Shown here: piece after piece, positions 9,324 through 18,931 of the stretch
Layout of the letters: every line of letters begins with the position of its first letter
Numbering within the stretch: position 1 is the first letter of the stretch
NCBI GenBank assembly: GCA_014240375.1
Contig: JAAZXB010000003.1
Coordinates: 62,001 to 126,000 of the forward strand
Length of the DNA stretch: 64,000 nt
From: Planctomycetota bacterium
Lineage (GTDB): Bacteria > Planctomycetota > UBA8108 > UBA1146
Direction of reading: 5' to 3'
Position numbers and translations under genes: made by a program
The notes under the pieces: model-generated
What the model was told of the DNA's origin: nothing
Seen by the model: only the letters and a program-made list of their open reading frames with translations
Database searches by the model: none

Positions 9324-10427
9324 CTAGGACTGTGGCTTCACAATGCCCCCCAGTGGAGGCAATCGCAAGACTCGCTCCACCACATCCAGCGCCACCGGTC
9401 GCACCACCATCTCCCCAGGTCTACGAGGAAGGACCCAGCGAGTCTGGCCGGCTCTGGCTTTCTTGTCTCCCTGGAGAAGTTCGAGAATCGATTCGAGGTG
9501 AAGCTCGTCACAGTCGGTAGCCAGACCGACACGCTGCAGCAAGCGGGCCATCCGAACTGCAGTCCCGTCGACCGCCTCCCCCAACTGTTCTGCCAGCCGG
9601 GCAGCGAATACCATTCCACGAGCCACCGCCTCCCCGTGGGGCATCGGAGGGGACGAGAGCATCTCCAGGGCATGCCCCAGGGTATGTCCGAAGTTGAGTC
9701 GTTCTCTGGAACCTTGATCGAATGGATCCTGCTCGACGATGGCGACCTTGACCGCCACCGCCTGAGCGATCTGTTGCGCTCGCGGCATCCGGTCTGCAGC
9801 GATCGATTCAGAGGATTGCTCCAGTGATTCCAGCAGTGGTCGATCGCCGATCCACGCCGCCTTGATCAACTCTGCCCAGCCCATCGAGCGCTCCTGAAGC
9901 GATAAGGACTCCAGCATCGAGATATCGGACACCACTGCTCGGGGAAGATGAAAGGTTCCAATTCGATTCTTGATCCCACCGAAGTGAATGGCGGTCTTGC
10001 CCCCGATGTGTGCGTCGACCATCGCCAATAGAGTGGTTGGAATTGCGATCCAGGGTACTCCTCGATGCCAGACGGAAGCGGCAAAAGCGCAGACATCTCC
10101 GACCGATCCACCTCCGGCAACCACCACCAATCCTCCCCTGTCGATGGCCACCTCTGCGAAGATCTGGAGGATCTGTTGCCACCCCTCTGGACTCTTGCAA
10201 GCCTCGCCTCCCGCAACCACTCGTTCGATCAGCGGGGCTCTCTCCGAGAGAATCTTTCGCAGGGGATCGAGTTTCTCGGGATCGATCCCGGAATCTCGTA
10301 ACAACAGTTGAGAGGTCGGGGTCGGGCCCAGTAATTCCTCATCGACCACCTCTGCGATGGGTCCGGTGCGGATCCGACACTGCGGATGCGGGGACCAGCC
10401 CCGGCCATCCTGGAAGATCTCTGTCAT
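9324..10427 (-). CDS. aroB: 3-dehydroquinate synthase
   Basis: Cytoplasmic NAD- and metal-dependent enzyme that cyclises DAHP to 3-dehydroquinate, step two of the shikimate pathway. The family motifs are present: GGGSVGDVCAF (NAD binding), IPTTLLAMVDAHIGGKTAIHFGG, the metal-ligand region NFGHTLGHALE, and MPHGEAVARGM. Length is 367 residues. The start at 10427 is chosen because the upstream gene's TGA overlaps it as ATGA; the frame is open further upstream but there it only antiparallels that gene. Last gene of the minus-strand set amidotransferase-lpxB-membrane protein-aroB. Confidence 0.94.
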   Translation of the reverse strand: MTEIFQDGRGWSPHPQCRIRTGPIAEVVDEELLGPTPTSQLLLRDSGIDPEKLDPLRKILSERAPLIERVVAGGEACKSPEGWQQILQIFAEVAIDRGGLVVVAGGGSVGDVCAFAASVWHRGVPWIAIPTTLLAMVDAHIGGKTAIHFGGIKNRIGTFHLPRAVVSDISMLESLSLQERSMGWAELIKAAWIGDRPLLESLEQSSESIAADRMPRAQQIAQAVAVKVAIVEQDPFDQGSRERLNFGHTLGHALEMLSSPPMPHGEAVARGMVFAARLAEQLGEAVDGTAVRMARLLQRVGLATDCDELHLESILELLQGDKKARAGQTRWVLPRRPGEMVVRPVALDVVERVLRLPPLGGIVKPQS

Positions 10428-11422
10428 CTGCGTCCCCGTTGCGTCCTCGGCTTCCTCTTCGATCTCCCCATCCAGAATTGAATCCCCAGCAACAGGAACA
10501 GGGTTCCGATGGAGATGGCTGCGATGATCGAGAGTGGCGTGAATTGATCGCCACCACCGGCGAAGGGACTCTGGTACCGGGTCAGGGTTCCAGCCACCCA
10601 CTGAGGGACCATTCCCTCCACTCCCCGCATCGCTTGATAGCGATAGAGGCGAAGAAAATCCCCCTCCATGTACACATCGGTGCCGCTCGGCAAGTTCTTG
10701 GGCTTCTCGATGAAATCCACCCTGTGCAGGTGCCCGTCTCCATCGGAGCCGAATACTTCCCAGTACCGTTTCAGGCCGGACGCATTGGGCTCCAGGGTTC
10801 TGAGCTGAGGATGCTCGATCAGGGTCAAGACCAGATGGCAGCGGTGGCCGCGAATCGATGCTGGATCCAGGCCGATCTCATCGACCCTCGGTGCTTCTCC
10901 AGCGGAGGGTACCGGATGCTCCGCTCTCCACCGATGGAGCAGGTAGATCTGGCCGTCCAGTTCTGCCTGGCCCGGCGTGATCGCCTCCGCATCGCGAACC
11001 GCAGTCAGGCGGCTCGGCTCCACCATGAAGGGAGCGGTCATCGGGGGAAGATCTTCGATGGGCGTGATCGCCACCGCATCGGGGACATTGGTCGTACCCA
11101 CCGTGTCCTCCGTCGGTGCGGTGGATGCATCATCGGTCACCGATTGCTGGGGATTGCGAAGGGGAATCACTCCGACCGTATCCGTGACCTGATCATCTCC
11201 GGTCCATCGAGGGAAGATCACCACCACCGACAACGCCACCAGCAACAGAGCGGGCCCCACCACACGGATCTTGTCTTGAAGACTCAATCCCTGCCGACGC
11301 GAATGTTGATTTCTGGGGCCGAAGTAAACCATATCTTCAGGATAACAGGATCCATTGCCACAGTCAGTCCCATTGCCACAGTCAGTCCCTTGCCGCAGTC
11401 CGTCCCTTGTCCAGTCAGTCAC
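10424..11422 (-). CDS. Unrecognised bitopic membrane protein between lpxB and aroB
   Basis: Protein of 332 residues that I cannot assign. It has a charged N-terminus, one hydrophobic helix at about 53-70, an extracytoplasmic stretch of about 230 residues starting with a Thr/Asp-rich linker, and a second helix at about 300-318 ending in a basic Arg/Lys tail (SKRKPRTQRGRR). That predicts two membrane spans with a periplasmic middle domain. The GTG start at 11422 overlaps the lpxB stop (GTGA) and is preferred; an ATG at 11332 is the alternative and would remove a Cys/Gly/Asp repeat (two GTDCGN copies) encoded by an 18-bp tandem repeat. Its end overlaps aroB by ATGA, so it is co-translated with both neighbours. 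A role in the envelope is only suggested by lpxB. Confidence 0.7.
   Translation of the reverse strand: MTDWTRDGLRQGTDCGNGTDCGNGSCYPEDMVYFGPRNQHSRRQGLSLQDKIRVVGPALLLVALSVVVIFPRWTGDDQVTDTVGVIPLRNPQQSVTDDASTAPTEDTVGTTNVPDAVAITPIEDLPPMTAPFMVEPSRLTAVRDAEAITPGQAELDGQIYLLHRWRAEHPVPSAGEAPRVDEIGLDPASIRGHRCHLVLTLIEHPQLRTLEPNASGLKRYWEVFGSDGDGHLHRVDFIEKPKNLPSGTDVYMEGDFLRLYRYQAMRGVEGMVPQWVAGTLTRYQSPFAGGGDQFTPLSIIAAISIGTLFLLLGIQFWMGRSKRKPRTQRGRR
11353..11405. repeat. 18-bp tandem repeat at the 5' end of the membrane-protein gene
   Basis: Two exact copies of an 18-base unit (CATTGCCACAGTCAGTCC at 11353-11370 and 11371-11388) and a third degenerate 17-base copy to 11405. It encodes the GTDCGN repeat near the N-terminus of the minus-strand membrane protein if the GTG start is used. 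Confidence 0.9.
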
Positions 11423-12546
11423 TTCCTTGAGGATTCCTCCAACAAGGAGATCACCTGCCTGGCCGCCTCATGGCTGGCTCCCGCCCGGAACATCTCGGAG
11501 CGGATCTGCTGCAGATCTGCCACCAGTTTTGCAGCATTCTGCGGATCCAGCAGCGGGCTCGCGATGCGAGCAATCGCCTCCCCATCGCCAGGATCAAACA
11601 GGATTTCCGGCACCAATGGTCGACCTGCAAACAGATTCACCAGAGAGAAGTAGGGGGCCACTCCCAGCAATCGATAGAGAGATCGTGAAATTTCTGTGGC
11701 GGGATACGCCACCACCATCGGAACTCCATGCCATGCAGTCTCGAGGGTGGCGGTTCCCGAACAAACGATGGCCAGGCGAGCTCTCGCCTGCAATGCCCGC
11801 GCTTCTCCCACATGGATCCGAACATCGGGGTAAGGCTCGATGAGCTTCTCGATCAGCGGCAACAGATTCGATCTCTGGCACGAGATCCAGGTTTCGAGGG
11901 TACTCTCCTGCCGCTGCAAGGCACGAGACGCCTCGAGCAATGCGGGCAATCCCGCTTGTACCTCCTGACGGCGACTTCCCGGCAGCAGTGCCAGAATCGG
12001 AGCTCCACTGGCGTCCTTCAACGGCTGCGGTTCACCGGCCGCTTCCAGTGTATCGAAAACCGGATTCCCGACATGACGGACTCTCGGGTGATGGGGCCTG
12101 TAAATCTCCTCCTCGAAGGGTAGCACCACCAGCAGTTGATCCGCACAGGAAGCGATGCGGCGGATCCTCCACGGCGCCCAGGCCCACACCTGCGGACAGA
12201 TGTAATAGGTCACTGGAATCCCCAGCCGTCGCGCAATCGTCGCCAGGTGATAATGCAATCCGGGGTAATCGATGACCACCAGTTGATCGGGAGGATCCGT
12301 CAACAACTCCTCCACAACCCTGCTGGCGTGCTCCATGATCGAACCGATCTGCCTCAGTACTGGAAGCCATCCCATCACTGCGCGATCAGCGCAATCCGCT
12401 CTCAGTACGGCGCCGGATGCAGCGAGGTGCTCACCACCGATCCCGTCGACTTCCAACGACGGATCCAATTTGAGGCACTCCTCCACCAGCCGGGCGGCAT
12501 GGAGATCTCCGGAAGGTTCGCCTGCGCAGACCAACAGTCGAGCCAT
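11419..12546 (-). CDS. lpxB: Lipid-A-disaccharide synthase
   Basis: GT19 glycosyltransferase that condenses UDP-2,3-diacylglucosamine with lipid X to form the lipid A disaccharide at the inner face of the cytoplasmic membrane. It has 375 residues, with the N-terminal signature CAGEPSGDLHAARL (residues 7-20), VVIDYPGLHYHLA, the diagnostic ICPQVWAWAPWRI, the GNPVFD motif and the C-terminal SGTATLETA donor-binding segment. The ATG at 12546 lies one base after the stop of the amidotransferase-like gene; the open frame upstream of it is antisense-like and lacks conservation. It is the best evidence in this window that the organism makes lipid A; no other lpx gene is present. Confidence 0.95.
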   Translation of the reverse strand: MARLLVCAGEPSGDLHAARLVEECLKLDPSLEVDGIGGEHLAASGAVLRADCADRAVMGWLPVLRQIGSIMEHASRVVEELLTDPPDQLVVIDYPGLHYHLATIARRLGIPVTYYICPQVWAWAPWRIRRIASCADQLLVVLPFEEEIYRPHHPRVRHVGNPVFDTLEAAGEPQPLKDASGAPILALLPGSRRQEVQAGLPALLEASRALQRQESTLETWISCQRSNLLPLIEKLIEPYPDVRIHVGEARALQARARLAIVCSGTATLETAWHGVPMVVAYPATEISRSLYRLLGVAPYFSLVNLFAGRPLVPEILFDPGDGEAIARIASPLLDPQNAAKLVADLQQIRSEMFRAGASHEAARQVISLLEESSRK

Positions 12547-12547
12547 T

Positions 12548-13279
12548 TCAGTCCCTCTCCCGCATCTGCCGGCGGCTCCACTCGATGAATCGACCCGTGA
12601 TGGCACTGCTGATCGGCTCATCGGGAATCAACTCCGGATGCCACTGCACCCCCACCATTCTGCCGCTGGCATCCACGGCACTCTCGATGATGCCATCGGC
12701 AGCATCCGCCAACAGTCTCCATCCCGAAGGCAGCCGCGACACCGACTGATGATGGCTGGAGTTGACCTCGAATGATCCCGCCTTCGGCGTCAGGTCGAGT
12801 CCTCCATGCCAGTCGACTGGATGCCGTGGCAACGGCCCCACATCGACCTCTTCACGTCTGTGGAGCAGCGTCGAGTCGGTCTCACTTTCGATATCTCCAA
12901 ACAGTCCCCCTCCCGCCTCCAGCGCCAGCACCTGAAAGCCACCGCAGATGCCCAGCACAGGAAGGCTGCAGGAGAGGAGATAGCGACTCCACTCTCGATC
13001 GGCTTGTTCCCGGACCGGATGGACCGGCAAGAAACGAGGGGGAGGTTCCCCCTCGTCGACCAGGGCAGCGCGGTAGTCATCTCCGCCGATCAACAGCACC
13101 CCGTCCAACATCGATCCCACCTCTGCCGGAGAGACTCCGGGGGGAATGATCAGAGGGGTTCCCCCATGAAGAGAAATTAACTGGTGGTAGGAATCCCAGA
13201 CCCGAGACCGGGTTCGGTGAGATTCTCCACTGCTATTCGATTCCTCGATGTCGCAGTTCAGTCCGATTCGTGGTTTCAT
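12548..13279 (-). CDS. Gamma-glutamyl-gamma-aminobutyrate hydrolase-like (peptidase C26) class I glutamine amidotransferase
   Basis: Cytoplasmic protein of 243 residues with the class I glutaminase fold. It shows LIGGDDY, the nucleophile elbow LGICGGFQVLALEAGG (catalytic Cys), VNSSHHQSV and the His-Glu dyad in GVQWHPE near residue 215. The pattern best fits the PuuD/peptidase C26 branch, which hydrolyses gamma-glutamyl amide bonds. The real substrate is unknown because no putrescine genes are nearby. It is the first gene of the lpxB-aroB operon and lies head to head with folC. Confidence 0.85.
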   Translation of the reverse strand: MKPRIGLNCDIEESNSSGESHRTRSRVWDSYHQLISLHGGTPLIIPPGVSPAEVGSMLDGVLLIGGDDYRAALVDEGEPPPRFLPVHPVREQADREWSRYLLSCSLPVLGICGGFQVLALEAGGGLFGDIESETDSTLLHRREEVDVGPLPRHPVDWHGGLDLTPKAGSFEVNSSHHQSVSRLPSGWRLLADAADGIIESAVDASGRMVGVQWHPELIPDEPISSAITGRFIEWSRRQMRERD

Positions 13280-13344
13280 CTGCTCCTCACTCGGTTCTGA
13301 TGTTTGACCAGCACTGCTCCCGCGTCAACGGCAGAAGGGTTCGA

Positions 13345-14637
13345 TTGACCACTTCGAGACCAATTCCTACTCCTCCCGAGCAATTCGGAGACCTCGATCG
13401 GTGGCTGGCCTCCTTCACCAGCTGGGAACAACAGGTACCGCTGGCCAAAGATCGACGATCTCTCTCCCCGGGTCACTGTCAAGATCTACTCGTGCGCGCC
13501 TCCATCTGCTCTGGAAGATCACCGGTGATCCAGGTCGCCGGCACCAAGGGCAAGGGATCCACCGTGCTATGGATGGAGTCGTTGCTGCGAATTCGCAGCA
13601 TTCCCTGTGCCGCCACCCTCTCACCCCACCTGCAATCGATCGTCGAAAGAATCCGCATCGACGGCGTTGAATTGACCGAGCAGGCGATTCTCCAGGGATT
13701 GCGCAAAATTCATCCATTCCTGATCGACTCGAGTGACCCTTCATCCGTGCCACCCACCTTCTTTGACCTGTGGATCGCACTGTTTGCGCAGCAGGCCAGC
13801 GAAGCGGGAGATCGCTGGTGGCTTGTCGAAGTGGGATTGGGAGGACCGCTCGATTCCACCAGTGCCATTCCCCACGATGTCGGAGTCTTGACCACCATCG
13901 ATCTGGATCATCGAGCCATTCTGGGCGACACCATCGATCAGATCGCCGCCGAGAAGGCGAGGATCGCCACCGCTGGAAAACCGATGGTCATTGCGCAGGG
14001 GCCTGGCAATGACTGCGCATTCGATGTGGCTCGCAGGAGAGGATCGCTTCCTTTCATCGTGAGTGAAGATTCGCGTATTCCCGGCCACATCCAGACACCG
14101 CAGCGACTCAACGCATCCTGCGCACTGGCCGCACTCGAATCGAATCCGGATCAACCACCATGGAGTGTCGACGAGATCCACCTTGCGGCACAGCAACTCG
14201 AGTTACCCGGGCGTTTGGAACGGATCGAAGGGCGATTACCACTCCTTCTCGATGGAGCACACACACCGCGATCGCTGCAGATTTTCGCCGATGAATTTGC
14301 CCGGTATCGCAGTTCATCGGCGGGAGCACTGCTCATCGGAATGCTCGCCGACAAGGATCTTTGCTCCAACCTCTCTGCGCTGACTCGGTTACAGCCCGCT
14401 CCCGAGATGATGGCGGTCACTCCACCATCCCACCGCGGATTACCTGCCGCAGAACTGGCCTCGATGCTCGAGCAACTGGGATTCGAGTGCCACTTCGAGG
14501 AGCGCCCGGAACAGGGCCTGGAATGGCTGATGAAGAAGGCCGCCGACGGAGAACCGACGGCGGCCACGGGTTCGATGTTTCTGGCCGGATGGGTCCGGCA
14601 ACATTGGCCTCAACGCGACCGACAAGCCTCGTGCTGA
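13345..14637 (+). CDS. folC: Folylpolyglutamate synthase / dihydrofolate synthase
   Basis: ATP-dependent ligase adding glutamate to folates (and possibly to dihydropteroate) in the cytoplasm. Motifs: the P-loop VAGTKGKGST, TLSPHLQSIVERIRIDG, FDLWIALFAQQA and VEVGLGGPLDSTSAI of the catalytic domain, DLDHRAILGDTIDQIAAEK, and the C-terminal domain opening with LLDGAHTPRSLQIF. The start is uncertain. The TTG at 13345 has AGAAGGG five bases upstream and gives 430 residues. The ATG at 13300 and the GTG at 13270 are in frame, and the last overlaps the divergent gene. Convergent with clpC, two bases apart. Confidence 0.88.
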   Translation: MTTSRPIPTPPEQFGDLDRWLASFTSWEQQVPLAKDRRSLSPGHCQDLLVRASICSGRSPVIQVAGTKGKGSTVLWMESLLRIRSIPCAATLSPHLQSIVERIRIDGVELTEQAILQGLRKIHPFLIDSSDPSSVPPTFFDLWIALFAQQASEAGDRWWLVEVGLGGPLDSTSAIPHDVGVLTTIDLDHRAILGDTIDQIAAEKARIATAGKPMVIAQGPGNDCAFDVARRRGSLPFIVSEDSRIPGHIQTPQRLNASCALAALESNPDQPPWSVDEIHLAAQQLELPGRLERIEGRLPLLLDGAHTPRSLQIFADEFARYRSSSAGALLIGMLADKDLCSNLSALTRLQPAPEMMAVTPPSHRGLPAAELASMLEQLGFECHFEERPEQGLEWLMKKAADGEPTAATGSMFLAGWVRQHWPQRDRQASC

Positions 14638-14639
14638 AC

Positions 14640-17135
14640 TCAGGAAATGGCCGGTGCGTCCTCTTCCTTGGGTAAATCGGCGGGCAAGGTGTTAAAGAAG
14701 ACCTCGCCATCGATGATCTCCATGCGCATGCGAGAGCCAGACTTGAGGTGTCCACGAAGCAGCTCCTCGGCGAGGGAATCCTCGACATGCTGCTGGATCG
14801 ATCGACGCAATGGCCGTGCTCCGAAATCGGGGTTGTAGCCCTTTTCGATGAGGAACGCATTGGCTTCGTCAGAGATTTCCAGTTCGATGCCTCGCTCGCG
14901 GAGTCTTCCCAGCACCTGAGCCATCTCGATCTTGATGATTTCCTCGAGATCGGAACGGTCGAGTGGCTGAAAGAAAATCGAATCGTCGAGACGGTTGAGG
15001 AACTCTGGACGGAAGAATTTCTCCACCTCGTCCATCACCTCCTTGCGCTTCTGCTCCGTATTTCGTCCCTCACCAGTATTCCTGAATCCGAGAGCACTCT
15101 GATTCTTGATCAGGTCTGCTCCGATATTCGAGGTCATGATCAGTACCACATTGCGGAAGTCGATCACGCGTCCGAACGAATCGGTTACGTGCCCTTCTTC
15201 CATCACCTGCAGCAGCATGTTGAACACATCCGAATGCGCTTTCTCGACTTCATCGAGCAACACCACGGCATAAGGGCGCCTTCTGATCTTCTCGGTCAGC
15301 TGGCCACCTTCTTCGTATCCGACGTATCCAGGAGGAGCTCCCACCAGTCGCGATACATTGTGCTTTTCCATGAATTCCGACATGTCGATCTGAATCAGCG
15401 CATCCTCTTCACCAAACATGAACTTGGCGAGGCTCTTGGCCAGCAAGGTCTTGCCGACACCAGTGGGCCCGAGGAACAGAAAGGATCCCACCGGACGCTT
15501 CGGATCCTTGAGCCCGCTTCGGCTTCTGCGAACCGCTCGCGAAAGTCGCTCGATGGCCTCGTCCTGAGAAACCACTGACCTGTGCAACTCGTCTTCCATC
15601 GACAGCAGTCGCTCGGCTTCTCCGCTGTCGATCCTCGTCAGCGGGATTCCAGTCATCTTGGCAACCGTTTCAGCCACCACTTCCTCATCGACACATCCGT
15701 TGATGTCGTCGGCGTGTTCTCTCCAGGTTTTCAGATTCTCATCTCTTGTTTTCTTGAGCCGGCTCGCCTTGTCGCGAAGGTTGGCAGCCCGCTCAAAATC
15801 TTGCTGTGCGACGGCGGCCTCTTTCTCCCGATCCATCTCCTGAATCTCTTTTTCAAGCTCCTTGAGATCTGAAGGACGAGTCGACTGCTTGAGTCGAATC
15901 CTGGAGCCGGCTTCGTCGATGACGTCGATCGCCTTGTCTGGCAGGAACCTCCCATTGATATACCGAACCGCCATGTCCACCGCTGCCTCCAGCGCCTCGT
16001 CGGTATAACGAACCCTGTGGTGCGCTTCATACCGGTCACGAAGTCCCTTGAGGATCTCGACCGATTGATCTCGCGTCGGAGGATTGACGATGATGCTCTG
16101 GAACCTGCGCTCCAGCGCCCCGTCCTTCTCGATGTGCTTGCGGTATTCATCGAGGGTGGTCGCACCAATGCACTGGATCTCTCCGCGGGAGAGCGCTGGC
16201 TTGAGCACATTGGATGCGTCGATGGCACCCTCTGCACCCCCAGCACCGACCAGGGTGTGAAGTTCATCGATGAAGAGGATCACATTCTTGACCCGGCTGA
16301 CCTCGGTCATCACGGCCTTGATCCGCTCCTCGAACTGGCCACGATACTTGGTCCCTGCGACCATCAGCGCCAGATCGAGCACCACGATGCGCTGATCTCG
16401 AAGAATCTCAGGGACTTCTCCCGAGATGATTTCCTGAGCAAGCCCCTCGACGATGGCACTCTTGCCGACGCCTGGTTCACCCAGCAGCACTGGATTGTTC
16501 TTGGTTCTTCGAGCCAGGATCTGCATCACCCGCTCGATCTCATCCTCGCGTCCGATGACCGGATCGAGTGAGGACGCCTTGGCCATCTCGGTCAAGTCAC
16601 GACCAAAGGTATCGAGAGCCGGAGTCTTCGAGTTCCTGGACTTGGGACCGTGAGGCCTCGATTCTTGCTCGATGTCAATTTCGATTTCTCCGACATCGGC
16701 GCCGAGGATTTCCAGCACTTCTGCCCGAACATCGTCGAGACTCACACCCAGTTCCTTGAGCACGGAAGCCGCGAGCCCCTGCTCCTCACGAATCATTCCC
16801 AGCAACAGGTGTTCAGTTCCGATGTAGTTATGGCGCAGCTCCTTGGCTGCTTCCGAGCACAGTTCGAGCACTCGTTTGGCTCTTGGTGTGAACGGTAATT
16901 GGTTGCCGTGGTGAGACATGCCGTGGCCACTCGAAACCTGCTTCTCGATCTCCGCTCTGATCTTACTAATATCCACTTCGAGGTTTTTCAGAGCGGTCGA
17001 TGCGACCCCACTCCCCTCCTGAACCAGCCCGAGCAGGATGTGCTCGGTGCCGATGAAATCGTGATGAAAGCGTTCCGCCTCCTTGCGGGCGAGCGTCATC
17101 ACCTTCCGGGCTCTATCTGTGAACTTGTCAAACAT
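14640..17135 (-). CDS. clpC: ATP-dependent Clp protease ATP-binding subunit ClpC
   Basis: AAA+ unfoldase of 831 residues that feeds substrates to ClpP. Domains: double Clp N-domain (1-145), AAA1 with Walker A GEPGVGKS (219-226) and Walker B ILFIDE (286-291), a coiled-coil middle domain containing a UVR-like stretch (about 437-462), and AAA2 with Walker A GPTGVGKT (556-563) and VVLLDEVEK (624-632). An LGF tripeptide in SALGFRN (about 680) fits the ClpP-docking loop, so this is a protease partner and not a ClpB-type disaggregase. The N-domain and middle domain are the parts that in Bacillus bind phosphoarginine substrates and the McsA adaptor. It follows mcsA-mcsB on the same strand after 240 bases. 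Confidence 0.96.
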   Translation of the reverse strand: MFDKFTDRARKVMTLARKEAERFHHDFIGTEHILLGLVQEGSGVASTALKNLEVDISKIRAEIEKQVSSGHGMSHHGNQLPFTPRAKRVLELCSEAAKELRHNYIGTEHLLLGMIREEQGLAASVLKELGVSLDDVRAEVLEILGADVGEIEIDIEQESRPHGPKSRNSKTPALDTFGRDLTEMAKASSLDPVIGREDEIERVMQILARRTKNNPVLLGEPGVGKSAIVEGLAQEIISGEVPEILRDQRIVVLDLALMVAGTKYRGQFEERIKAVMTEVSRVKNVILFIDELHTLVGAGGAEGAIDASNVLKPALSRGEIQCIGATTLDEYRKHIEKDGALERRFQSIIVNPPTRDQSVEILKGLRDRYEAHHRVRYTDEALEAAVDMAVRYINGRFLPDKAIDVIDEAGSRIRLKQSTRPSDLKELEKEIQEMDREKEAAVAQQDFERAANLRDKASRLKKTRDENLKTWREHADDINGCVDEEVVAETVAKMTGIPLTRIDSGEAERLLSMEDELHRSVVSQDEAIERLSRAVRRSRSGLKDPKRPVGSFLFLGPTGVGKTLLAKSLAKFMFGEEDALIQIDMSEFMEKHNVSRLVGAPPGYVGYEEGGQLTEKIRRRPYAVVLLDEVEKAHSDVFNMLLQVMEEGHVTDSFGRVIDFRNVVLIMTSNIGADLIKNQSALGFRNTGEGRNTEQKRKEVMDEVEKFFRPEFLNRLDDSIFFQPLDRSDLEEIIKIEMAQVLGRLRERGIELEISDEANAFLIEKGYNPDFGARPLRRSIQQHVEDSLAEELLRGHLKSGSRMRMEIIDGEVFFNTLPADLPKEEDAPAIS

Positions 17136-17276
17136 GGGCTATTTCCTCATCTCGTGAGTCGCTGATCCGGATGATCTCGAACCGTTTCTCTGCCTGTGGC
17201 TTCCAACCTCGAGCACTATTCAACAGACGAACTCCGGGTTCTACGAGTTCCCGCAGGTGGCCAAAAGACCCTTGTG

Positions 17277-17294
17277 GGTGCGACTTCTCGCACC
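17277..17294. other. Small hairpin between mcsB and clpC
   Basis: A 7-bp perfect stem (GGTGCGA/TCGCACC) with a four-base loop in the 240-base gap between mcsB and clpC. No T-run follows, so it is not a standard terminator. It could attenuate or stabilise a mcsA-mcsB-clpC transcript, or mean nothing. No CIRCE element or CtsR-like heptad repeat was found in this gap. Confidence 0.35.
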
Positions 17295-17375
17295 TCTGAA
17301 GTCACTTCGCTGAAGCACTCGGAGCATAATAACAGCCGAATCGAACCTCAGGATCAATTTGACCACGAAAGTTGA

Positions 17376-18428
17376 TCAGTTTTCCTGCAGGATGCCGGCC
17401 AAAACCTCTGCTCGCTTGTTGTCGCGCTCATCGGAACTCATTTTCCTGCCCTCGTTGGCCTGCAAGTGACCGGGCTGGCTGAACAGGAACATGCGATTGA
17501 CCTGCTCCAGTGTCAAGTTACCCAGAAGACCCATACAAACCCCGAGACGAACCAGGGAGAGATGTTCCAGCCCCTCCTGGCTGGTGATGAGCTTTGCATG
17601 GGAAAGGATGCCAAATGATCTGCCGATCCGATCCTCGATCCAATCACGCTTACTCTCGAGCAATTCTTCTCTTAACTTCCGTTCATAGGACAGAATCTTG
17701 GGGAGCACGGAAGCGATGTCCGAGAGAATCTCTTGCTCGGAAAGGCCGAGAGTTCGTTGATTGGAGATCTGGAAGAAATCTCCCTGAGCCTCGGTTCCTT
17801 CGCCAAACAGTCCTCGAACCGCGAGATGAATCTTGGTGGCTGCACGAGTGACTTCTTCGATCTGCCCGGTGATCACCAGCGCCGGGAGGTGCAACATCAC
17901 GGAGACGCGCAACCCTGTCCCTGTATTGGTAGGACAGGCGGTGAGGTATCCGTATTGCTGATCAAAGGCGAACTGAAGCTGGCCATCGAGAGATCTCTCG
18001 AGTTGATCCATCTGTTGCCACGCCTCATCGAGACAATACCCCGAATTGACCACCTGGATTCGCAGATGGTCCTCCTCATTCCCCATCAGTGAGATCGCTT
18101 CACTGTCATCGTAGGAAACGATACGGGGTCCACTGCCAAGTGCCAGTTCACGACTGACCAGATGGCGTTCGACCAGAACTTGCCGATCAATCGAATCGAG
18201 ATCATCGAGGTTCTTGGAGTTCAACTGCAGGTCCGGGCGTAATTCTTCGAGAGCACTCCCGATCAGATCCGCGACCTGTTTCCTGTGAGAGTCATCGGCG
18301 AGGGTGCTGAAGGGAATGCCAGGCAAGTTCCTGGCCAGCCGAACACGGCTGGAGATGACCAGGTCCGGATCTTTCCCCTCGCCAGCAAGCCACTCCCCCA
18401 CGAAGGGTTTCGGGCTTTCGGAACTCAT
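17376..18428 (-). CDS. mcsB: Protein arginine kinase McsB
   Basis: Kinase of 350 residues with the phosphagen-kinase fold that phosphorylates arginine side chains and so marks proteins for ClpCP. Motifs: VISSRVRLARNLPG (nucleotide-binding arginines), NEEDHLRIQ, and TACPTNTGTGLRVSVMLHLP (catalytic-cysteine region). The C-terminal RDNKRA at 335-340 matches the RDXXRA phosphoarginine-sensing motif of Bacillus McsB, so the allosteric site looks intact. The start overlaps the mcsA stop (ATGA at 18425-18428). It lacks the N-terminal guanidino-substrate domain of metazoan arginine kinases, as expected for McsB. Confidence 0.94.
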   Translation of the reverse strand: MSSESPKPFVGEWLAGEGKDPDLVISSRVRLARNLPGIPFSTLADDSHRKQVADLIGSALEELRPDLQLNSKNLDDLDSIDRQVLVERHLVSRELALGSGPRIVSYDDSEAISLMGNEEDHLRIQVVNSGYCLDEAWQQMDQLERSLDGQLQFAFDQQYGYLTACPTNTGTGLRVSVMLHLPALVITGQIEEVTRAATKIHLAVRGLFGEGTEAQGDFFQISNQRTLGLSEQEILSDIASVLPKILSYERKLREELLESKRDWIEDRIGRSFGILSHAKLITSQEGLEHLSLVRLGVCMGLLGNLTLEQVNRMFLFSQPGHLQANEGRKMSSDERDNKRAEVLAGILQEN

Positions 18429-18931
18429 GAGTGACTCTCCAGTAGACGCATCTGATCCCTGATCTTTGCCGCCTCTTCAAACTGTTCGTTGGTCACCGCC
18501 TGGGTCAATTCGTCACGGAGCTGGTCGAGTTGTATTTGCCGAGAAACTTGCTGCCGAAAACGACCGGGGGCTCTCCCTCGATGCTGGCTGGAAGCGTGGA
18601 ATTTTTCCAGTAGATCATCGAGGTCAGAACGAAATTCCTGGTAATCGTGTGAACAACCGAACTTGCCTTCTTTACGGAACAGGGAGTATCTCATCCCACA
18701 CTCGGAACAAGTCGGATCCGCGATCGGATCCTGATCGCTGCGAGATTCCGGATGCGAAGCTCCGTAGAACTCGGTCAGAGTAAATTTCTTGTGTTTTTTC
18801 AACTGCGCATGAATCGAGACGCCGCCAGCCGCAGCGCACTCCTTGCACAACTGGTACTTCTTCTTGATTCCCGCAGCGATGTCGGTCAAGTGGACCGCAA
18901 CTTCGTTCTGCTGGCACTTCTCGCAGAGCAT
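18425..18931 (-). CDS. mcsA: McsA, zinc-binding activator of McsB, with UVR motif
   Basis: Adaptor of 168 residues. It opens with MLCEKC and a second CKEC pair (first zinc site). A third pair, CSECGMRY, should combine with the later GCSHDY; in most McsA proteins that last element is GCxxCY, so here a histidine or aspartate replaces one cysteine. The C-terminus has the UVR-type helix pair (QLRDELTQAVTNEQFEEAAKIRDQMRLL). McsA activates McsB and links it to ClpC. The ATG at 18931 is preferred because it begins exactly at MLCEKC and has a GGAAGGGA site upstream; the open frame extends 27 codons further. First gene of mcsA-mcsB-clpC. Confidence 0.9.
   Translation of the reverse strand: MLCEKCQQNEVAVHLTDIAAGIKKKYQLCKECAAAGGVSIHAQLKKHKKFTLTEFYGASHPESRSDQDPIADPTCSECGMRYSLFRKEGKFGCSHDYQEFRSDLDDLLEKFHASSQHRGRAPGRFRQQVSRQIQLDQLRDELTQAVTNEQFEEAAKIRDQMRLLESHS

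Noticed and set aside
10010-11653. 547-codon plus-strand frame
   Set aside because: Runs antisense over three genes (aroB, the membrane protein, lpxB) with family motifs and overlapping starts/stops; composition is atypical.
14748-15578. 276-codon plus-strand frame
   Set aside because: Antisense to the AAA2 part of clpC.
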